A stretch of 64,000 nt of DNA from Bacillus sp. ISL-37 (GTDB taxonomy: Bacteria; Bacillota; Bacilli; Bacillales; Cytobacillaceae), in the NCBI RefSeq assembly GCF_018613315.1, contig NZ_JAGGQL010000019.1, positions 1 to 64,000 on the forward strand, read 5' to 3'. Below the pieces are notes generated by a model. It was not told the origin of the DNA, made no database searches, and worked only from the letters and a program-made list of their open reading frames with translations. Position 1 is the stretch's first letter, and each line of letters begins with the position of its first letter. The translations under genes and the position numbers were made by a program. Below are positions 9,934-19,892 of this stretch, in pieces.

Positions 9934-11226
9934 ATGGATTTGAAAAAGGATTTTCTCAGAAAATTTATTGGTGGAATTCTCCTTGTTTCATTAATTGCTT
10001 TAGGATTTGCAAAACCAGTACATGATTATTTATCTATTCCAGGAGATATAACATTATTCGAGGGGCAAAAGCTTGATTTCCAGGCGAATGCAGTCCAAGT
10101 TTCAGCTCCCGTAAAAGACTCAAATATCGCAGTGGACCAAAAAGGTGAAACCTTATCTCTAGAGGCGAAAGGACATGGGAAGGATGAAATGGTCCTTGAA
10201 CTAGCCGGATTTCCGGTTAAAAAAGTCGATGTCAATGTCCTAAAGGATTTCAAGGTCAGACCAGGCGGTCAATCAATAGGAGTAAAGCTGAACACGGTTG
10301 GTGTCCTTGTGGTCGGGCATCACCAGGTTCAGGCTGATGAAGGAAGAGTGTCACCAGGTGAAAAAGCAGGCATAAAAAAAGGCGATATCATCACAGAAAT
10401 CAATGGACAGCAAATTGAAAAAATGGCGGACGTCGGCCCGTTTGTTAAGCAAGCTGGTGAAGATGGCAAGCCATTGAATGTTGTAATAAAAAGGGAAAAT
10501 GAAAAAATCAAAACTCAACTACAGCCAGAAAAGGATATTAATGAAAACACCTATAAGCTTGGGTTGTATATACGCGATTCAGCTGCAGGAATTGGGACGA
10601 TGACTTTTTATCATCCTCAGACAAAAAAATATGGAGCACTGGGGCATGTCATTTCCGACATGGATACGAAGAAGCCGATCGTCGTTGGTGATGGGCAAAT
10701 CGTAAGATCTACAGTTACTTCGATTGAAAAAGGCGGTAAAGGCAATCCGGGGGAAAAGCTGGCTCGCTTTTCATCTGACCGGGAAGTAATCGGGAATATC
10801 CGAAGGAACAGTCCTTTTGGAATCTTTGGCGAACTGAACAAAGATATTTCAAATGGCGTATTTGATAAACCCCTGCCAATTGCGCTTTCGCATCAAGTGA
10901 AAGAAGGTCCGGCGAAAATCCTGACGGTTGTGAATAATGACGAAGTAAACCTTTTTGATATAGAGATTGTCAGCACCATCCCACAGAAATTTCCAGCAAC
11001 GAAAGGGATGGTCATTAAGGTAACCGACCCGGAACTGTTGGAAAAAACAGGTGGAATCGTCCAGGGAATGAGCGGCAGTCCGATCATCCAGGGAGATAAG
11101 CTAGTGGGAGCAGTCACCCATGTCTTTGTAAATGACCCAACAAGTGGATATGGTGTTCATATAGAATGGATGCTGAACGAAGCAGGTATAGATATTTACG
11201 AAAAACCAAGAGAGCAGGCAAGCTAA
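9934..11226 (+). CDS. spoIVB: Stage IV sporulation protein B (SpoIVB) serine peptidase
   Basis: SpoIVB is secreted from the forespore and cleaves SpoIVFA, triggering pro-SigK processing by SpoIVFB. The 430-residue protein has an N-terminal membrane anchor (about 8-28), a PDZ domain (about 105-185, [20 protein letters not shown]) and an S55 peptidase domain. That domain carries the histidine segment [11 protein letters not shown] and the nucleophile segment GMSGSPI near residue 378. Its position directly before spo0A is conserved in spore formers. No confident SigF/SigG promoter was identified in the short upstream gap. Confidence 0.96.
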   Translation: MDLKKDFLRKFIGGILLVSLIALGFAKPVHDYLSIPGDITLFEGQKLDFQANAVQVSAPVKDSNIAVDQKGETLSLEAKGHGKDEMVLELAGFPVKKVDVNVLKDFKVRPGGQSIGVKLNTVGVLVVGHHQVQADEGRVSPGEKAGIKKGDIITEINGQQIEKMADVGPFVKQAGEDGKPLNVVIKRENEKIKTQLQPEKDINENTYKLGLYIRDSAAGIGTMTFYHPQTKKYGALGHVISDMDTKKPIVVGDGQIVRSTVTSIEKGGKGNPGEKLARFSSDREVIGNIRRNSPFGIFGELNKDISNGVFDKPLPIALSHQVKEGPAKILTVVNNDEVNLFDIEIVSTIPQKFPATKGMVIKVTDPELLEKTGGIVQGMSGSPIIQGDKLVGAVTHVFVNDPTSGYGVHIEWMLNEAGIDIYEKPREQAS

Positions 11227-11240
11227 TACAGGAATTCGGC

Positions 11241-11261
11241 GGCGGCAAATAGCCGCCTTTT
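11241..11261 (+). terminator. Terminator after spoIVB
   Basis: GGCGGC-AAATA-GCCGCC is a perfect 6-bp GC stem followed by TTTTCTTT. Confidence 0.75.
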
Positions 11262-11350
11262 CTTTATGTGTATCCTATATAGAAATTTTTGTGTAATCAT
11301 GAACTTGATTATTCTGTTGTTTACCTAATAGTTGTTTTATACGTCTTGTT

Positions 11351-11482
11351 GATTGGAGTGGAAGGCGGCAGACTCCTGCGGGAGCGTGGGCCCGGGGAGA
11401 CCCCACAGGCGCTATAAGCGCCGAGGAGCCTCCCCGGGCCACCCGCGGAAAGCGAAGCGCCTGGAACGAAAAGCAACAGTCT
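11351..11482. repeat. GC-rich structured intergenic repeat element
   Basis: This GC-rich segment stands out against AT-rich flanks. It holds an 11-bp perfect inverted pair, GGCCCGGGGAG (11389-11399) with CTCCCCGGGCC (11430-11440), and inside it a second pair GGCGCT/AGCGCC (11408-11422). The edges (GGAGTGGAAGGCGGC... and ...GCGCCTGGAACG) resemble a dispersed element I recall from many Bacillaceae intergenic regions. No gene is present. With the spo0A promoter it fills the 11262-11737 gap. Confidence 0.7.
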
Positions 11483-11529
11483 AATTAACACAGCATTTAT
11501 CAAAAGGAAACAGCCTTAAAACAAGATTA

Positions 11530-11536
11530 TTCGACA
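11530..11536 (-). promoter_or_regulatory. 0A box upstream of spo0A
   Basis: TTCGACA is an exact reverse-strand match to the Spo0A-binding heptamer TGTCGAA, about 110 bp before the SigH promoter. It suggests autoregulation. Confidence 0.6.
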
Positions 11537-11640
11537 AATTACCAGAAGCTTTTTTGTCAACTATCGAAATTAGTCGAAAAACAAAGGAAAATGAAGCATT
11601 AATAAGAAAATATTACTTTTTTAAGAAAAAATTAAAAATA

Positions 11641-11667
11641 AGAGGAATTTCTGTTGCATTGTCGAAT
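11641..11667 (+). promoter_or_regulatory. SigH promoter of spo0A with overlapping 0A box
   Basis: AGAGGAATT (11641-11649) fits the SigH -35 consensus RnAGGAWWW. GTCGAAT (11661-11667) fits the -10 consensus RnnGAAT after an 11-bp spacer. A perfect 0A box, TGTCGAA, lies at 11660-11666 across the -10, so phosphorylated Spo0A could act on its own SigH promoter. Confidence 0.75.
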
Positions 11668-11737
11668 TAGTCATTTAGAATAGAATTTAGAGAAGATAAT
11701 GTTTGTGATCATAATTGGATTGAGGAGGAACCAAGTA

Positions 11738-12535
11738 GTGAACAAAATAAAAGTATGCGTAGTTGATGACAACAGAGAATTAGTAGGTCTTCTTGAGGAA
11801 TACATTTCCTCTCAGGATGATATGGAGATTGTTGGAGTTGCCCATAATGGCCAGGAATGTTTAGAAATGCTCGAAGATACAGATCCTGATGTCTTGCTTT
11901 TAGATATTATTATGCCTCACCTTGATGGTTTGGCGGTCCTGGAGAGACTTCGTGAAATGAAGAAGGGAATCATTCCAAATGTAATCATGCTGACTGCATT
12001 TGGCCAGGAAGATGTAACAAAGAAAGCAGTAGACCTTGGGGCATCATATTTCATTCTCAAGCCTTTCGATATGGAGCAACTGGCAGGCCATATTCGTCAG
12101 GTAAGCGGCAAGGCAAAATCAGTAGCGCGAAAACCATCGTCATCAATCAATTATGGCAGATTGAATGCGGAGCAAAAGCCTAAAAACCTTGATGCAAGCA
12201 TTACGAGCATCATTCATGAAATTGGCGTCCCTGCACATATTAAAGGGTATATGTACTTGCGTGAGGCCATTTCAATGGTTTATAACGATATTGAACTACT
12301 TGGCTCGATCACAAAAGTCCTCTATCCAGATATCGCCAAGAAATTCAATACAACGGCAAGCCGTGTAGAACGTGCTATCCGCCATGCGATTGAAGTGGCG
12401 TGGAGCAGAGGGAATATCGATTCCATTTCCTCGCTGTTTGGTTATACTGTTTCGATGTCAAAGGCAAAGCCGACAAATTCCGAATTCATCGCGATGGTCG
12501 CTGACAAGCTGCGCCTTGAGCATAAAGCTTCTTGA
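11738..12535 (+). CDS. spo0A: Sporulation master response regulator Spo0A
   Basis: Spo0A is the phosphorelay end-point regulator of sporulation entry. The 265-residue protein has a receiver domain (1-125) with the acidic pair in [11 protein letters not shown], the phospho-acceptor aspartate in [10 protein letters not shown] (about 56) and the lysine in ILKPFD. The C-terminal DNA-binding domain (about 150-265) includes the [15 protein letters not shown] recognition helix. The GTG start at 11738 behind TGAGGAGGAA matches the family start; an in-frame ATG at 11699 is rejected. The length is normal. Confidence 0.98.
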   Translation: MNKIKVCVVDDNRELVGLLEEYISSQDDMEIVGVAHNGQECLEMLEDTDPDVLLLDIIMPHLDGLAVLERLREMKKGIIPNVIMLTAFGQEDVTKKAVDLGASYFILKPFDMEQLAGHIRQVSGKAKSVARKPSSSINYGRLNAEQKPKNLDASITSIIHEIGVPAHIKGYMYLREAISMVYNDIELLGSITKVLYPDIAKKFNTTASRVERAIRHAIEVAWSRGNIDSISSLFGYTVSMSKAKPTNSEFIAMVADKLRLEHKAS

Positions 12536-12581
12536 AAGAGTTAGGACAAATTTAGCTATTTATTCTTTTAATATTATATGG

Positions 12582-12630
12582 AACATCTTACTTTATCACG
12601 GTCTTACCGTACTAAAGTAAGATGTTTTTA
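12582..12630 (+). terminator. Terminator after spo0A
   Basis: ACATCTTACTTTA pairs perfectly with TAAAGTAAGATGT, and the loop holds a second small stem (ACGG/CCGT). A T-run follows. Confidence 0.85.
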
Positions 12631-12703
12631 TATGCCTGAAAATTGGTAAACCATCAGTATGCATATTATCATGTATATATAGCGAATCATTTAATTAAAA
12701 AAA

Positions 12704-12848
12704 GCCCTTTAGGCGTTAAAGACTTATGTTTAGTTCCATGCTAAGTTTAGAAATCAACAGCCCCATTTTTCCACCAAACAAAAAAGACTGTAGACAAGCT
12801 CGATTTCCATCGAGTTTGTCTACAGTCTGAATCGCCCTTTAGGCGTTA
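12704..12848. repeat. 15-bp direct repeat pair flanking a hairpin
   Basis: GCCCTTTAGGCGTTA occurs at 12704-12718 and again, identically, at 12834-12848. Each copy also contains a small CGCC/GGCG-like palindrome. The 115 bp between them includes the long hairpin at 12786-12827. No gene is visible in this stretch. Confidence 0.7.
12779..12827 (-). terminator. Terminator of yycC on the minus strand
   Basis: A 19-bp stem (12786-12804 with 12809-12827, one G-U pair, loop of four) is followed on the minus strand by a T-run, seen as AAAAAA at 12780-12785. It lies just beyond the yycC stop. Confidence 0.8.
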
Positions 12849-12852
12849 GGAT

Positions 12853-12987
12853 TTATTTTTCATTTTCAAGTTCCGATAATTTTTGAATAAGGATATGTTG
12901 GGGCATGTGCATGATTTGTTCAATAGGCACTCCGAGTTTCTCAGAAAGCTTAACAGCGGTCTCAGCGGAAATATGTAATGGTCTCAT
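12853..12987 (-). CDS. yycC: YycC-family small protein
   Basis: This 44-residue protein starts MRPLHISAETAVKLSEKLG and continues with a MHMPQHIL segment, matching the small conserved Bacillus YycC family of unknown function. A strong ribosome-binding site (TTTGGAGGTAAATAAC on the minus strand) precedes the ATG. It is charged and probably helical, with no membrane segment. It stands alone between spo0A and the phosphodiesterase gene. It was read directly from the minus strand of a region that otherwise looks empty. Confidence 0.85.
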   Translation of the reverse strand: MRPLHISAETAVKLSEKLGVPIEQIMHMPQHILIQKLSELENEK

Positions 12988-13028
12988 TGTTATTTACCTC
13001 CAAATTGAAAAGATGGGTGTGATGGTTT

Positions 13029-13766
13029 ATGACTCTTATTTTAGCACATCGCGGCTATGCAGCCGAATATCCTGAAAACACATTGCTGGCATTTAAAGAA
13101 GCCGAAAAAGCGGGTGCTGAGGGGCTGGAGCTTGATGTCCAGATGACAAGAGACGGTGAGCTGGTTGTGATTCATGATGAAAAGGTTGATCGAACAACCG
13201 ATGGCTCTGGACTGGTAAAGGACTACAATTTAAAGGATTTAAGAAAATTGGATGCCCGTTTCAAATTCGAGGCTTTACCAAAAAAAGAACCGATCCCTAC
13301 TTTAGATGAAGTACTGGAATGGCTATCAGCAACCAAAATGGTCTGCAATATTGAATTAAAAAATAGTATCATCCCTTATGAAGGCATGGAAGAAAAGGTC
13401 ATAAATATGGTTAGGGCTTATGACTTATCAGACAGGATCATCATTTCATCCTTCAATCATTACAGCATTGTCCACAGCTATTTGCTTGCGCCAGAGATTG
13501 AAATCGCACCTTTGCTTTCCGAAGGCTTATACATGCCCTGGATTTACGCACAGTCGATAAGAGCTAAAGGCTTTCATCCTCACTGGCGGGCTGCACCGGA
13601 TCAAATCGTCAGAGCCTCCCTGGAGAGCGGGATTGAAGTGAGACCATATACTGTAAATAAAGATACAGAGCTGGAAAGGTTGTTCAAGGTTGATTGCAGT
13701 GCGATCATAACAGATGATCCTGCAAAAGCAAGGAGAATAAGGGATAAAATAAACAGGCCTGAATAA
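13029..13766 (+). CDS. yqiK: Glycerophosphodiester phosphodiesterase
   Basis: GDPD-family enzymes hydrolyse deacylated phospholipid head groups to glycerol 3-phosphate and an alcohol. The 245-residue protein has the signature residues in AHRGYAAEYPENT (6-18), the metal-binding ELDVQMT and VIHDEKVDRTTDG segments and EPIPTLDEVL. No signal peptide is seen, so it is likely cytosolic. Its stop codon lies inside a bidirectional terminator shared with the convergent DUF2627 gene. Substrate preference is not shown by the sequence. Confidence 0.93.
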   Translation: MTLILAHRGYAAEYPENTLLAFKEAEKAGAEGLELDVQMTRDGELVVIHDEKVDRTTDGSGLVKDYNLKDLRKLDARFKFEALPKKEPIPTLDEVLEWLSATKMVCNIELKNSIIPYEGMEEKVINMVRAYDLSDRIIISSFNHYSIVHSYLLAPEIEIAPLLSEGLYMPWIYAQSIRAKGFHPHWRAAPDQIVRASLESGIEVRPYTVNKDTELERLFKVDCSAIITDDPAKARRIRDKINRPE

Positions 13767-13781
13767 ATCAAGGCCTGTTTT
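13751..13781. terminator. Bidirectional terminator between convergent genes
   Basis: AAACAGGCCT and AGGCCTGTTT form a perfect stem covering the last codons of the phosphodiesterase gene and ending beyond the 3' end of the DUF2627 gene. It is T-rich on both strands. Confidence 0.75.
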
Positions 13782-14031
13782 GCTTTTTATTGCTATCAGG
13801 TATTCGAAAAAATGCCTGGACTTTATTTCTTTTACGATCACGATGCAGGATAAAACCAGCGATGAACCCCAGTCCAGCCAGGAAAAAGAGAAGTCCCGCA
13901 AGGAATTGAAGCCACAAATACGGAAATGGCGCCTGCAAGATTCCAAACACCATGTCTCTCATAAGTTTTACCCCTAAAGCAGCAATGACGCCTGGTATCA
14001 ACATAATGATTAATGCTATGATCCTGATCAT
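13768..14031 (-). CDS. yqzF: DUF2627 small membrane protein (YqzF-like)
   Basis: This 87-residue protein has two predicted membrane segments, one at the start (MIRIIALIIMLIPGVIAALG) and one at about 45-68 (FLAGLLFFLAGLGFIAGFIL), with a basic C-terminal tail. It matches the Bacillus YqzF/DUF2627 family, found beside yqiK and bkdR and of unknown function. The start at 14031 follows GAGGGGAAACC on the minus strand; a longer in-frame start at 14094 lacks such a site. Confidence 0.82.
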   Translation of the reverse strand: MIRIIALIIMLIPGVIAALGVKLMRDMVFGILQAPFPYLWLQFLAGLLFFLAGLGFIAGFILHRDRKRNKVQAFFRIPDSNKKQNRP

Positions 14032-14245
14032 TTGGTTTCCCCTCGTTATTTGTCCTCTGTTAAAAAGTATACTTAACCCCGTGTTTTTCCGCAATATAAG
14101 TTATTCAAAGGGCATTACTTACAGAAGAGTTAGAAAACAAAGAAATTTGTCAGCGCATACAAAAAGAATTACAATAATAGTGAAAGATTTTGCAGACTAG
14201 AAAATTGGACCCATGAAATATTTTTCCAGATATGTGGTGGATATT

Positions 14246-16306
14246 ATGCAGAAAGTAATGGTTGTAGGAGCGGGTAAGGGTGGAACGGCCATCCTGAACA
14301 TTTTCAAACAGACTGCAGATGTGATAGCTGTGGTTGACCTTAATCCTGACGCCCCCGGAATACTCGCGGCGCAAAATGCTGGCATCCAAACCGGAACAGA
14401 TTGGCATCAATATATGTCAGATCATCTGGATATCATCATTGAAGTGACCGGTGAGGAAGAAGTCTTCAAGGAATTAAGGGAAGCCCGCGGTAAAAACACT
14501 GTACTGATTCCCGGCAGTGTCGCATTTCTATTGGCGACCCTTTTAGAGGAAAAGGAAGAGTTAATAAAAACTCTCAGAAAAATTACATATGAGCATGACT
14601 TGATTTTTAACTCTTCTGGAGATGGCATGGTAGTCATCAATACAGAAGGAATCATAACTTTGTTTAACAAAAGTGCTGAAAAAATTATCGGAACAACAAG
14701 GGAACAGGCAGAAGGGCAACATGTTTTAGAAATTATACCAACAAGCAAGCTTCCTAGAATTCTTAACACCAGAAAGACAGAGTCCAACCAGGAATTATTG
14801 CTTCCAAATGGGTCGAAAATCATCACTACCAGAATCCCAATTATTGATGAAAATGACCAACTGATTGGAGCGTTCTCTGTTTTTAAGGATATTACAGAAG
14901 TTGTGAATCTTGCGGAAGAGATAACAAATTTAAAAGAGATTCAAACAATGCTTCAGGCAATCATAAACTCCAGCGATGAAGCGATTTCTGTAGTAGATGA
15001 GGATGGCCGGGGGATTTTGATTAATCCTGCTTATACCAGGATAACCGGACTGAAGGAAGAGGAAGTAATCGGGCAGCCAGCCACCGCTGATATATCCGAA
15101 GGCGAGAGCATGCACATGAAAGTCCTAAAGACGAGAAGACCAGTTCGTGGAACAGCGATGAGGGTTGGCCCCAATAAAAAAGAAGTTGTTGTCAACGTAG
15201 CCCCGATCATAGTAGATGGGAAGCTAAAGGGAAGTGTCGGGGTTATCCATGATATGTCGGAAATCCAGAGCTTAAATCGGGAGCTGACACGCGCAAGGCA
15301 GATTATCAGGACCCTTGAAGCGAAATACTCGTTTGAGGATATTATCGGCCAAGCAGAAGAAATGACGATTCCGATTGAACAAGCGAAGCTCGGGGCGAAA
15401 ACGCCTGCAACTGTCCTCCTTCGCGGGGAATCAGGAACAGGGAAAGAATTATTTGCACATGCGATTCACAATGCCAGCGACCGCAAGTTCAACAAGTTTA
15501 TACGTGTCAATTGCGCGGCAATTTCTGAATCGCTGCTGGAAAGCGAACTTTTTGGCTACGAAGAAGGAGCGTTTTCAGGTGCCAAACGGGGCGGTAAACG
15601 CGGGTTTTTTGAAGAAGCCAATAACGGCAGTATTTTTCTTGATGAAATCGGTGAATTGCCTGCCAATACACAAGCCAAATTACTCCGGGTTTTACAGGAG
15701 AGAGAAATTGTCCGGGTGGGTGGAACGAAACCCCTCCCAATCAATGTCAGGGTTATAGCCGCCACAAATATGAACCTTGAAAAAGCGATTGCGAACGGCA
15801 GTTTTAGAGAAGACTTATATTATCGTTTGAACAGAATGCCGATTCATATACCGCCTCTCAGAAGAAGGAAAGAAGATATTCCTCTCCTATGTGAAAGGTT
15901 GATCCGAAAAATTAATCAAGACTATGGACGTAACGTTGAAGGTGTTTCTGAGGATGCCATTAAAAAGTTGATAGATTATGATTGGCCCGGAAATGTAAGG
16001 GAGCTTGAAAATGTCCTTGGTCGCGCAATTATCTTCTTGAGTTATAGTGAAACGATCATCCGTATTGAGCATTTGCCTGAATTGCAGAACAGCCAACTAA
16101 AGGATAGTGATGATACGATAGGTCAGTCAATTCCGACTGAACCCCTTGCGCTCCAGTTGGACAAGTACGAAGCGAAGGTAATCAAATCAACTCTTAAGGC
16201 TGTAAAAGGGAATAAAACAGCTGCAGCCAAAGTTTTAGGTGTATCAGTCAGAAATTTATATTATAAGCTCGAAAAATATAATATTGAAGCAGATAGCATG
16301 CAATAA
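14246..16306 (+). CDS. bkdR: Sigma-54-dependent activator BkdR
   Basis: BkdR switches on the branched-chain keto acid operon together with SigL (sigma-54). The 686-residue protein has an N-terminal Rossmann-like domain ([15 protein letters not shown], 5-19), two PAS domains (about 120-230 and 235-350), and an AAA+ domain with Walker A GESGTGKE and the sigma-54 contact loop, here GAFSGA instead of the usual GAFTGA. A Fis-type helix-turn-helix ([20 protein letters not shown]) ends the protein. An in-frame ATG at 14213 is possible; 14246 fits the family start [10 protein letters not shown]. The sigma-54 promoter it should drive lies 68 bp downstream. Confidence 0.93.
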   Translation: MQKVMVVGAGKGGTAILNIFKQTADVIAVVDLNPDAPGILAAQNAGIQTGTDWHQYMSDHLDIIIEVTGEEEVFKELREARGKNTVLIPGSVAFLLATLLEEKEELIKTLRKITYEHDLIFNSSGDGMVVINTEGIITLFNKSAEKIIGTTREQAEGQHVLEIIPTSKLPRILNTRKTESNQELLLPNGSKIITTRIPIIDENDQLIGAFSVFKDITEVVNLAEEITNLKEIQTMLQAIINSSDEAISVVDEDGRGILINPAYTRITGLKEEEVIGQPATADISEGESMHMKVLKTRRPVRGTAMRVGPNKKEVVVNVAPIIVDGKLKGSVGVIHDMSEIQSLNRELTRARQIIRTLEAKYSFEDIIGQAEEMTIPIEQAKLGAKTPATVLLRGESGTGKELFAHAIHNASDRKFNKFIRVNCAAISESLLESELFGYEEGAFSGAKRGGKRGFFEEANNGSIFLDEIGELPANTQAKLLRVLQEREIVRVGGTKPLPINVRVIAATNMNLEKAIANGSFREDLYYRLNRMPIHIPPLRRRKEDIPLLCERLIRKINQDYGRNVEGVSEDAIKKLIDYDWPGNVRELENVLGRAIIFLSYSETIIRIEHLPELQNSQLKDSDDTIGQSIPTEPLALQLDKYEAKVIKSTLKAVKGNKTAAAKVLGVSVRNLYYKLEKYNIEADSMQ

Positions 16307-16317
16307 TTTTCACACTC

Positions 16318-16331
16318 TGCAATTTTTTGCA
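16318..16331. promoter_or_regulatory. Candidate BkdR upstream activating site
   Basis: TGCAA-TTTT-TTGCA is a perfect inverted repeat about 45 bp before the sigma-54 -24 element. It is the most obvious dyad in the bkdR-ptb gap and so the best candidate binding site. The distance is short for an activator site. Confidence 0.45.
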
Positions 16332-16349
16332 TAATATTTTTGGGCAAAA

Positions 16350-16363
16350 GTAAAGCGTTTTCA
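16350..16363. promoter_or_regulatory. Candidate cre (CcpA) site
   Basis: GTAAAGCGTTTTCA matches the catabolite-response consensus TGWAARCGYTWNCW except for the first two bases. It lies between the putative activator site and the sigma-54 promoter, where bound CcpA could block activation. Confidence 0.4.
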
Positions 16364-16373
16364 ACATTTTAAG

Positions 16374-16390
16374 TTGGCACAGTTCTTGCA
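16374..16390 (+). promoter_or_regulatory. Sigma-54 (SigL) promoter of the bkd operon
   Basis: TTGGCAC (16374-16380), five bases, then TTGCA (16386-16390) is a near-perfect -24/-12 element. ptb starts 48 bp downstream, and the sigma-54 activator gene bkdR ends just upstream. Confidence 0.92.
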
Positions 16391-16438
16391 TTAATTATTA
16401 GCGGTGATGCGAGAAGAACAGAAAGGGTTGAATCATTC

Positions 16439-17344
16439 ATGAAATTAGACTCACTTATCAGCATGGCATCCCAAAATGACAGGAAAACAGTTGCTGTCGC
16501 TGCGGCTGAAGATGTTGAGGTATTAGAGGCAGTTGCTCAGGCTGTAAACCTGGAGCTTGCCGATTTTCTTTTATACGGAAACAAGGAAGAAATCGAAAGA
16601 ATGATTACAGCTAAGCATCCAGAACTTACAGACAGCAAAGGGGTTAAGATCATTTCCGCGCCTAATAATAATACTGCCGCAGAAATGGCCGTGAAAGCAG
16701 TCAAATCGAAAGAAGCCAATGTCGTGATGAAAGGGAATATCCCGACTGCTGCGATTTTGAAGGCTGTCCTAAATAAAGAATATGGTCTGAGGACCGGCGC
16801 AGTGCTTTCCCACGTGGCTGTATTTGAAGTGCCTGGCTACGATCGATTTACCATCGTTACCGATGCAGCTATGAATATTGCACCAGATCTTGAGCAAAAA
16901 GCCCAAATCATCAAGAATGCTGTCAAGGTAGCTCATTCTATAGGGATTGAACTGCCAAAAGTGGCGCCACTCGCAGCGGTTGAAGTGATCAATCCGACCA
17001 TGCAGGCCACGGTAGATGCAGCTTCATTAACGATGATGAACAAAAGAGGACAAATTCCCGGATGTATCGTGGATGGCCCGCTAGCCCTCGATAATGCGGT
17101 TTCACAGCTTGCCGCAGAGCATAAGGGGATAAAAAGTGAGGTCGCCGGCAGGGCTGATATCCTGTTAGTCCCAGCGATCGAGGTAGGAAATGTCCTTTAT
17201 AAATCATTAATTTACTTTGCCAACGCAAAGGTTGGGGCAGTCATTGCCGGGGCAAAAGCACCAATCGTGTTAACATCCAGGGCGGACACTGCTGAGAGCA
17301 AGTTATACTCACTTGCATTGGCGTTATGCTCTGCTTCTAAATAA
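16439..17344 (+). CDS. ptb: Phosphate butyryltransferase
   Basis: Ptb exchanges CoA for phosphate on butyryl-CoA and branched acyl-CoAs. With Buk it recovers ATP from the products of the keto acid dehydrogenase. The 301-residue protein belongs to the phosphotransacetylase/phosphotransbutyrylase fold ([12 protein letters not shown]..., [16 protein letters not shown] at about 95-110, [14 protein letters not shown] at about 210-223). It is the first gene of the sigma-54 operon, and bcd begins 28 bp after its stop. Confidence 0.94.
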   Translation: MKLDSLISMASQNDRKTVAVAAAEDVEVLEAVAQAVNLELADFLLYGNKEEIERMITAKHPELTDSKGVKIISAPNNNTAAEMAVKAVKSKEANVVMKGNIPTAAILKAVLNKEYGLRTGAVLSHVAVFEVPGYDRFTIVTDAAMNIAPDLEQKAQIIKNAVKVAHSIGIELPKVAPLAAVEVINPTMQATVDAASLTMMNKRGQIPGCIVDGPLALDNAVSQLAAEHKGIKSEVAGRADILLVPAIEVGNVLYKSLIYFANAKVGAVIAGAKAPIVLTSRADTAESKLYSLALALCSASK

Positions 17345-17372
17345 TTTACATAATCCAGGGGAGGAATTAGAA

Positions 17373-18467
17373 ATGGAAATTTTCAAGTATCTAGAACAGT
17401 ACGATTATGAGCAGGTTGTATTTTGCCAGGATAAACAGTCAGGATTGAAAGCAATCATTGCAATTCATGATACAACTCTTGGACCAGCTTTGGGCGGAAC
17501 TCGTATGTGGACTTATGCATCTGAAGAAGCGGCAATCGAGGATGCACTTCGCCTTGCTAAAGGTATGACATACAAGAATGCTGCTGCTGGCCTGAATCTT
17601 GGCGGCGGAAAGACAGTTATTATCGGTGATCCGCGCAAGGATAAGAATGAAGAAATGTTCCGTGCTTTCGGCCGCTATATCCAGGGCTTGAATGGAAGAT
17701 ATATCACTGCAGAAGATGTGGGTACTACTGTGGCAGATATGGACTTAATTCATGAGGAAACTGATTATGTAACTGGTATCTCACCAGCATTCGGTTCATC
17801 TGGAAATCCTTCCCCGGTAACGGCTTACGGCGTACTCAGAGGAATGAAGGCAGCTGCTAAGGAAGCTTTTGGCACTGATTCTCTAGAAGGAAAAACAATC
17901 GCAGTTCAAGGTGTGGGCAATGTGGCATATAATCTTTGCCGTCACCTCCATGAAGAAGGCGCACAGCTGATCGTTACTGATATTAACAAGGAAGCAGTAC
18001 AAAGAGCTGTTGAGGAATTCGGTGCTAAAGCGGTTGAGCCGGATGAAATCTACAGCGTAGACTGTGACATTTACGCACCATGTGCATTAGGTGCTGTAAT
18101 CAACGACGAAACAATTCCTCAGATCAAAGCGAAGGTTATTGCCGGAGCAGCGAACAACCAGCTTAAGGATACAAAACATGGAGATAACATACATGAAATG
18201 GGTATTGTGTACGCACCTGACTATGTCATCAATGCTGGCGGTGTAATCAATGTTGCTGATGAGCTTTACGGCTATAACGCTGAAAGAGCAATGAAAAAGG
18301 TTGAAACTATTTACAACAATATCGAAAAAGTAATTGAAATTGCTAAAAGGGATGGAATTCCTACTTATAAAGCGGCTGACCGTATGGCAGAAGAGCGGAT
18401 TGAAAGAATGCGCAATTCCCGCAGCCAGTTCCTGCAAAACGGCCATCATATCCTTAGCCGCCGTTAA
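17373..18467 (+). CDS. bcd: Leucine (branched-chain amino acid) dehydrogenase
   Basis: Bcd oxidatively deaminates leucine, valine and isoleucine with NAD to their 2-keto acids, feeding the keto acid dehydrogenase encoded downstream. The 364-residue Glu/Leu/Phe/Val-dehydrogenase has the catalytic lysine segment [12 protein letters not shown] (about 75) and the NAD-binding segment [15 protein letters not shown] (about 180). The start at 17373 follows GGGGAGGAATTAG and gives the family N-terminus [14 protein letters not shown]; an upstream in-frame ATG at 17313 overlaps ptb and is rejected. Confidence 0.96.
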   Translation: MEIFKYLEQYDYEQVVFCQDKQSGLKAIIAIHDTTLGPALGGTRMWTYASEEAAIEDALRLAKGMTYKNAAAGLNLGGGKTVIIGDPRKDKNEEMFRAFGRYIQGLNGRYITAEDVGTTVADMDLIHEETDYVTGISPAFGSSGNPSPVTAYGVLRGMKAAAKEAFGTDSLEGKTIAVQGVGNVAYNLCRHLHEEGAQLIVTDINKEAVQRAVEEFGAKAVEPDEIYSVDCDIYAPCALGAVINDETIPQIKAKVIAGAANNQLKDTKHGDNIHEMGIVYAPDYVINAGGVINVADELYGYNAERAMKKVETIYNNIEKVIEIAKRDGIPTYKAADRMAEERIERMRNSRSQFLQNGHHILSRR

Positions 18468-18609
18468 TTTAGGCTCATATCGAGATAATTGTTGGTGTTA
18501 AACATGGTAACAAATGTTTATCAAGGGTAGGGCAAAGCCTCGAAGTCAATAATAATGGGGTTGAGTTATACAAATTGCAACAATGAATTCGAAAACAGCC
18601 TTTAAAAAG

Positions 18610-18655
18610 GTTCCGCAGAGAGCGCTGAATATTTGTTTCGGCGCCTCTGCTGTTT
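18610..18655 (+). other. Intercistronic hairpin before buk
   Basis: CGCAGAG-A-GCGC pairs with GCGC-C-TCTGCTG across a short loop in the 249-bp bcd-buk gap. There is no T-run, so it looks like a structured intercistronic RNA or processing site rather than a terminator. The rest of the gap (18468-18609 and 18656-18716) shows no gene. Confidence 0.4.
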
Positions 18656-18716
18656 CCTAAATGCTACTGACGTATTGCGGATTTTTGCATTCCGCGAGCA
18701 AATTGGAGGTTTAACT

Positions 18717-19802
18717 GTGCAACAAACAGAACATCGGATTCTAGTTATCAATCCAGGATCTACATCAACGAAAATTGGAGTATTTGACAATGAGGTTTCC
18801 GTTTTTGAAAAAACGATCCGTCATGATTCAGCTGTCATCAACTCCTATGAAACCATCATCGACCAATACGAATTCAGGAAGAATACGATACTTGAAACGC
18901 TTGATACTGAAGGGATCAACATTTCAAAATTGAGTGCTGTTTGTGGGCGCGGCGGGCTGTTACGGCCAATCGAAGGCGGAACATATGCAGTGAATAATAA
19001 GATGCTTGATGACCTGCGAGCAGGTTATTCAGGCCAGCATGCTTCAAATCTGGGAGGTATTCTAGCATATGAAATTGCATCAGGTTTGAATATCCCTTCC
19101 TTTATCGTCGACCCGGTCGTGGTCGATGAACTTGATCCGGTTGCGCGTGTATCGGGATTCTCGCTCATTGAACGAAAAAGCATTTTTCATGCATTGAACC
19201 AAAAGGCAGTCGCCCGCAGGGTTTCGAAAGAGTTGGGTAAAAAATATGAAGAGCTGAACTTGATTATTACCCATCTTGGAGGGGGTATCACTGTTGGTGC
19301 CCATAAAATGGGAAGAGTTGTTGATGTGAATAACGGTCTGCATGGCGATGGCCCATTCAGTCCAGAACGTGCAGGTACAGTACCAGCGGGTGACCTAGTT
19401 CAGCTATGTTTTTCCGGTGATTATTTCCGCGAAGAAATAATGAAAAAACTAGTCGGCCAGGGCGGCCTTGTAGGATACCTTGGCACGAATGATGCAGTTA
19501 AGGTCGAAAAAATGATCAAGCAAGGAAATGCTAAGGCAAAGCTTATATACGAAGCGATGGCTTACCAGGTAGCAAAGGAAATCGGTTCAGCTAGTGCGGT
19601 CCTTGCTGGGAATGTGGACGCGATTGTACTGACTGGCGGGCTTGCTTACGGCAAAGAGTTCGTCCAGGAAATCTCTGAACGAATTAATTGGATCGCGGAC
19701 GTTATTGTCCATCCGGGGGAAAACGAACTGCAGGCCCTTGCTGAAGGCGCCCTCCGCATCCTGCGCGATGAAGAAAAAGTAAAAGAATATCCGGGCAGAT
19801 AA
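18717..19802 (+). CDS. buk: Butyrate kinase
   Basis: Buk converts (branched) acyl phosphate plus ADP to the free acid and ATP. The 361-residue ASKHA-fold protein has the phosphate-binding N-terminal segment [16 protein letters not shown] (9-24), the [12 protein letters not shown] segment (about 183) and [11 protein letters not shown] (about 302). The GTG start at 18717, behind TTGGAGG, gives the family N-terminus; a longer in-frame ATG at 18633 would add 28 atypical residues. Confidence 0.95.
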   Translation: MQQTEHRILVINPGSTSTKIGVFDNEVSVFEKTIRHDSAVINSYETIIDQYEFRKNTILETLDTEGINISKLSAVCGRGGLLRPIEGGTYAVNNKMLDDLRAGYSGQHASNLGGILAYEIASGLNIPSFIVDPVVVDELDPVARVSGFSLIERKSIFHALNQKAVARRVSKELGKKYEELNLIITHLGGGITVGAHKMGRVVDVNNGLHGDGPFSPERAGTVPAGDLVQLCFSGDYFREEIMKKLVGQGGLVGYLGTNDAVKVEKMIKQGNAKAKLIYEAMAYQVAKEIGSASAVLAGNVDAIVLTGGLAYGKEFVQEISERINWIADVIVHPGENELQALAEGALRILRDEEKVKEYPGR

Positions 19803-19892
19803 GAATGGCTGGGTTATAACACCAGCCAAAGCTTGGAGTGGAAATCATCAATCAAATAAAAATATTAAACCATATATAGAGGAGGGATCCAG

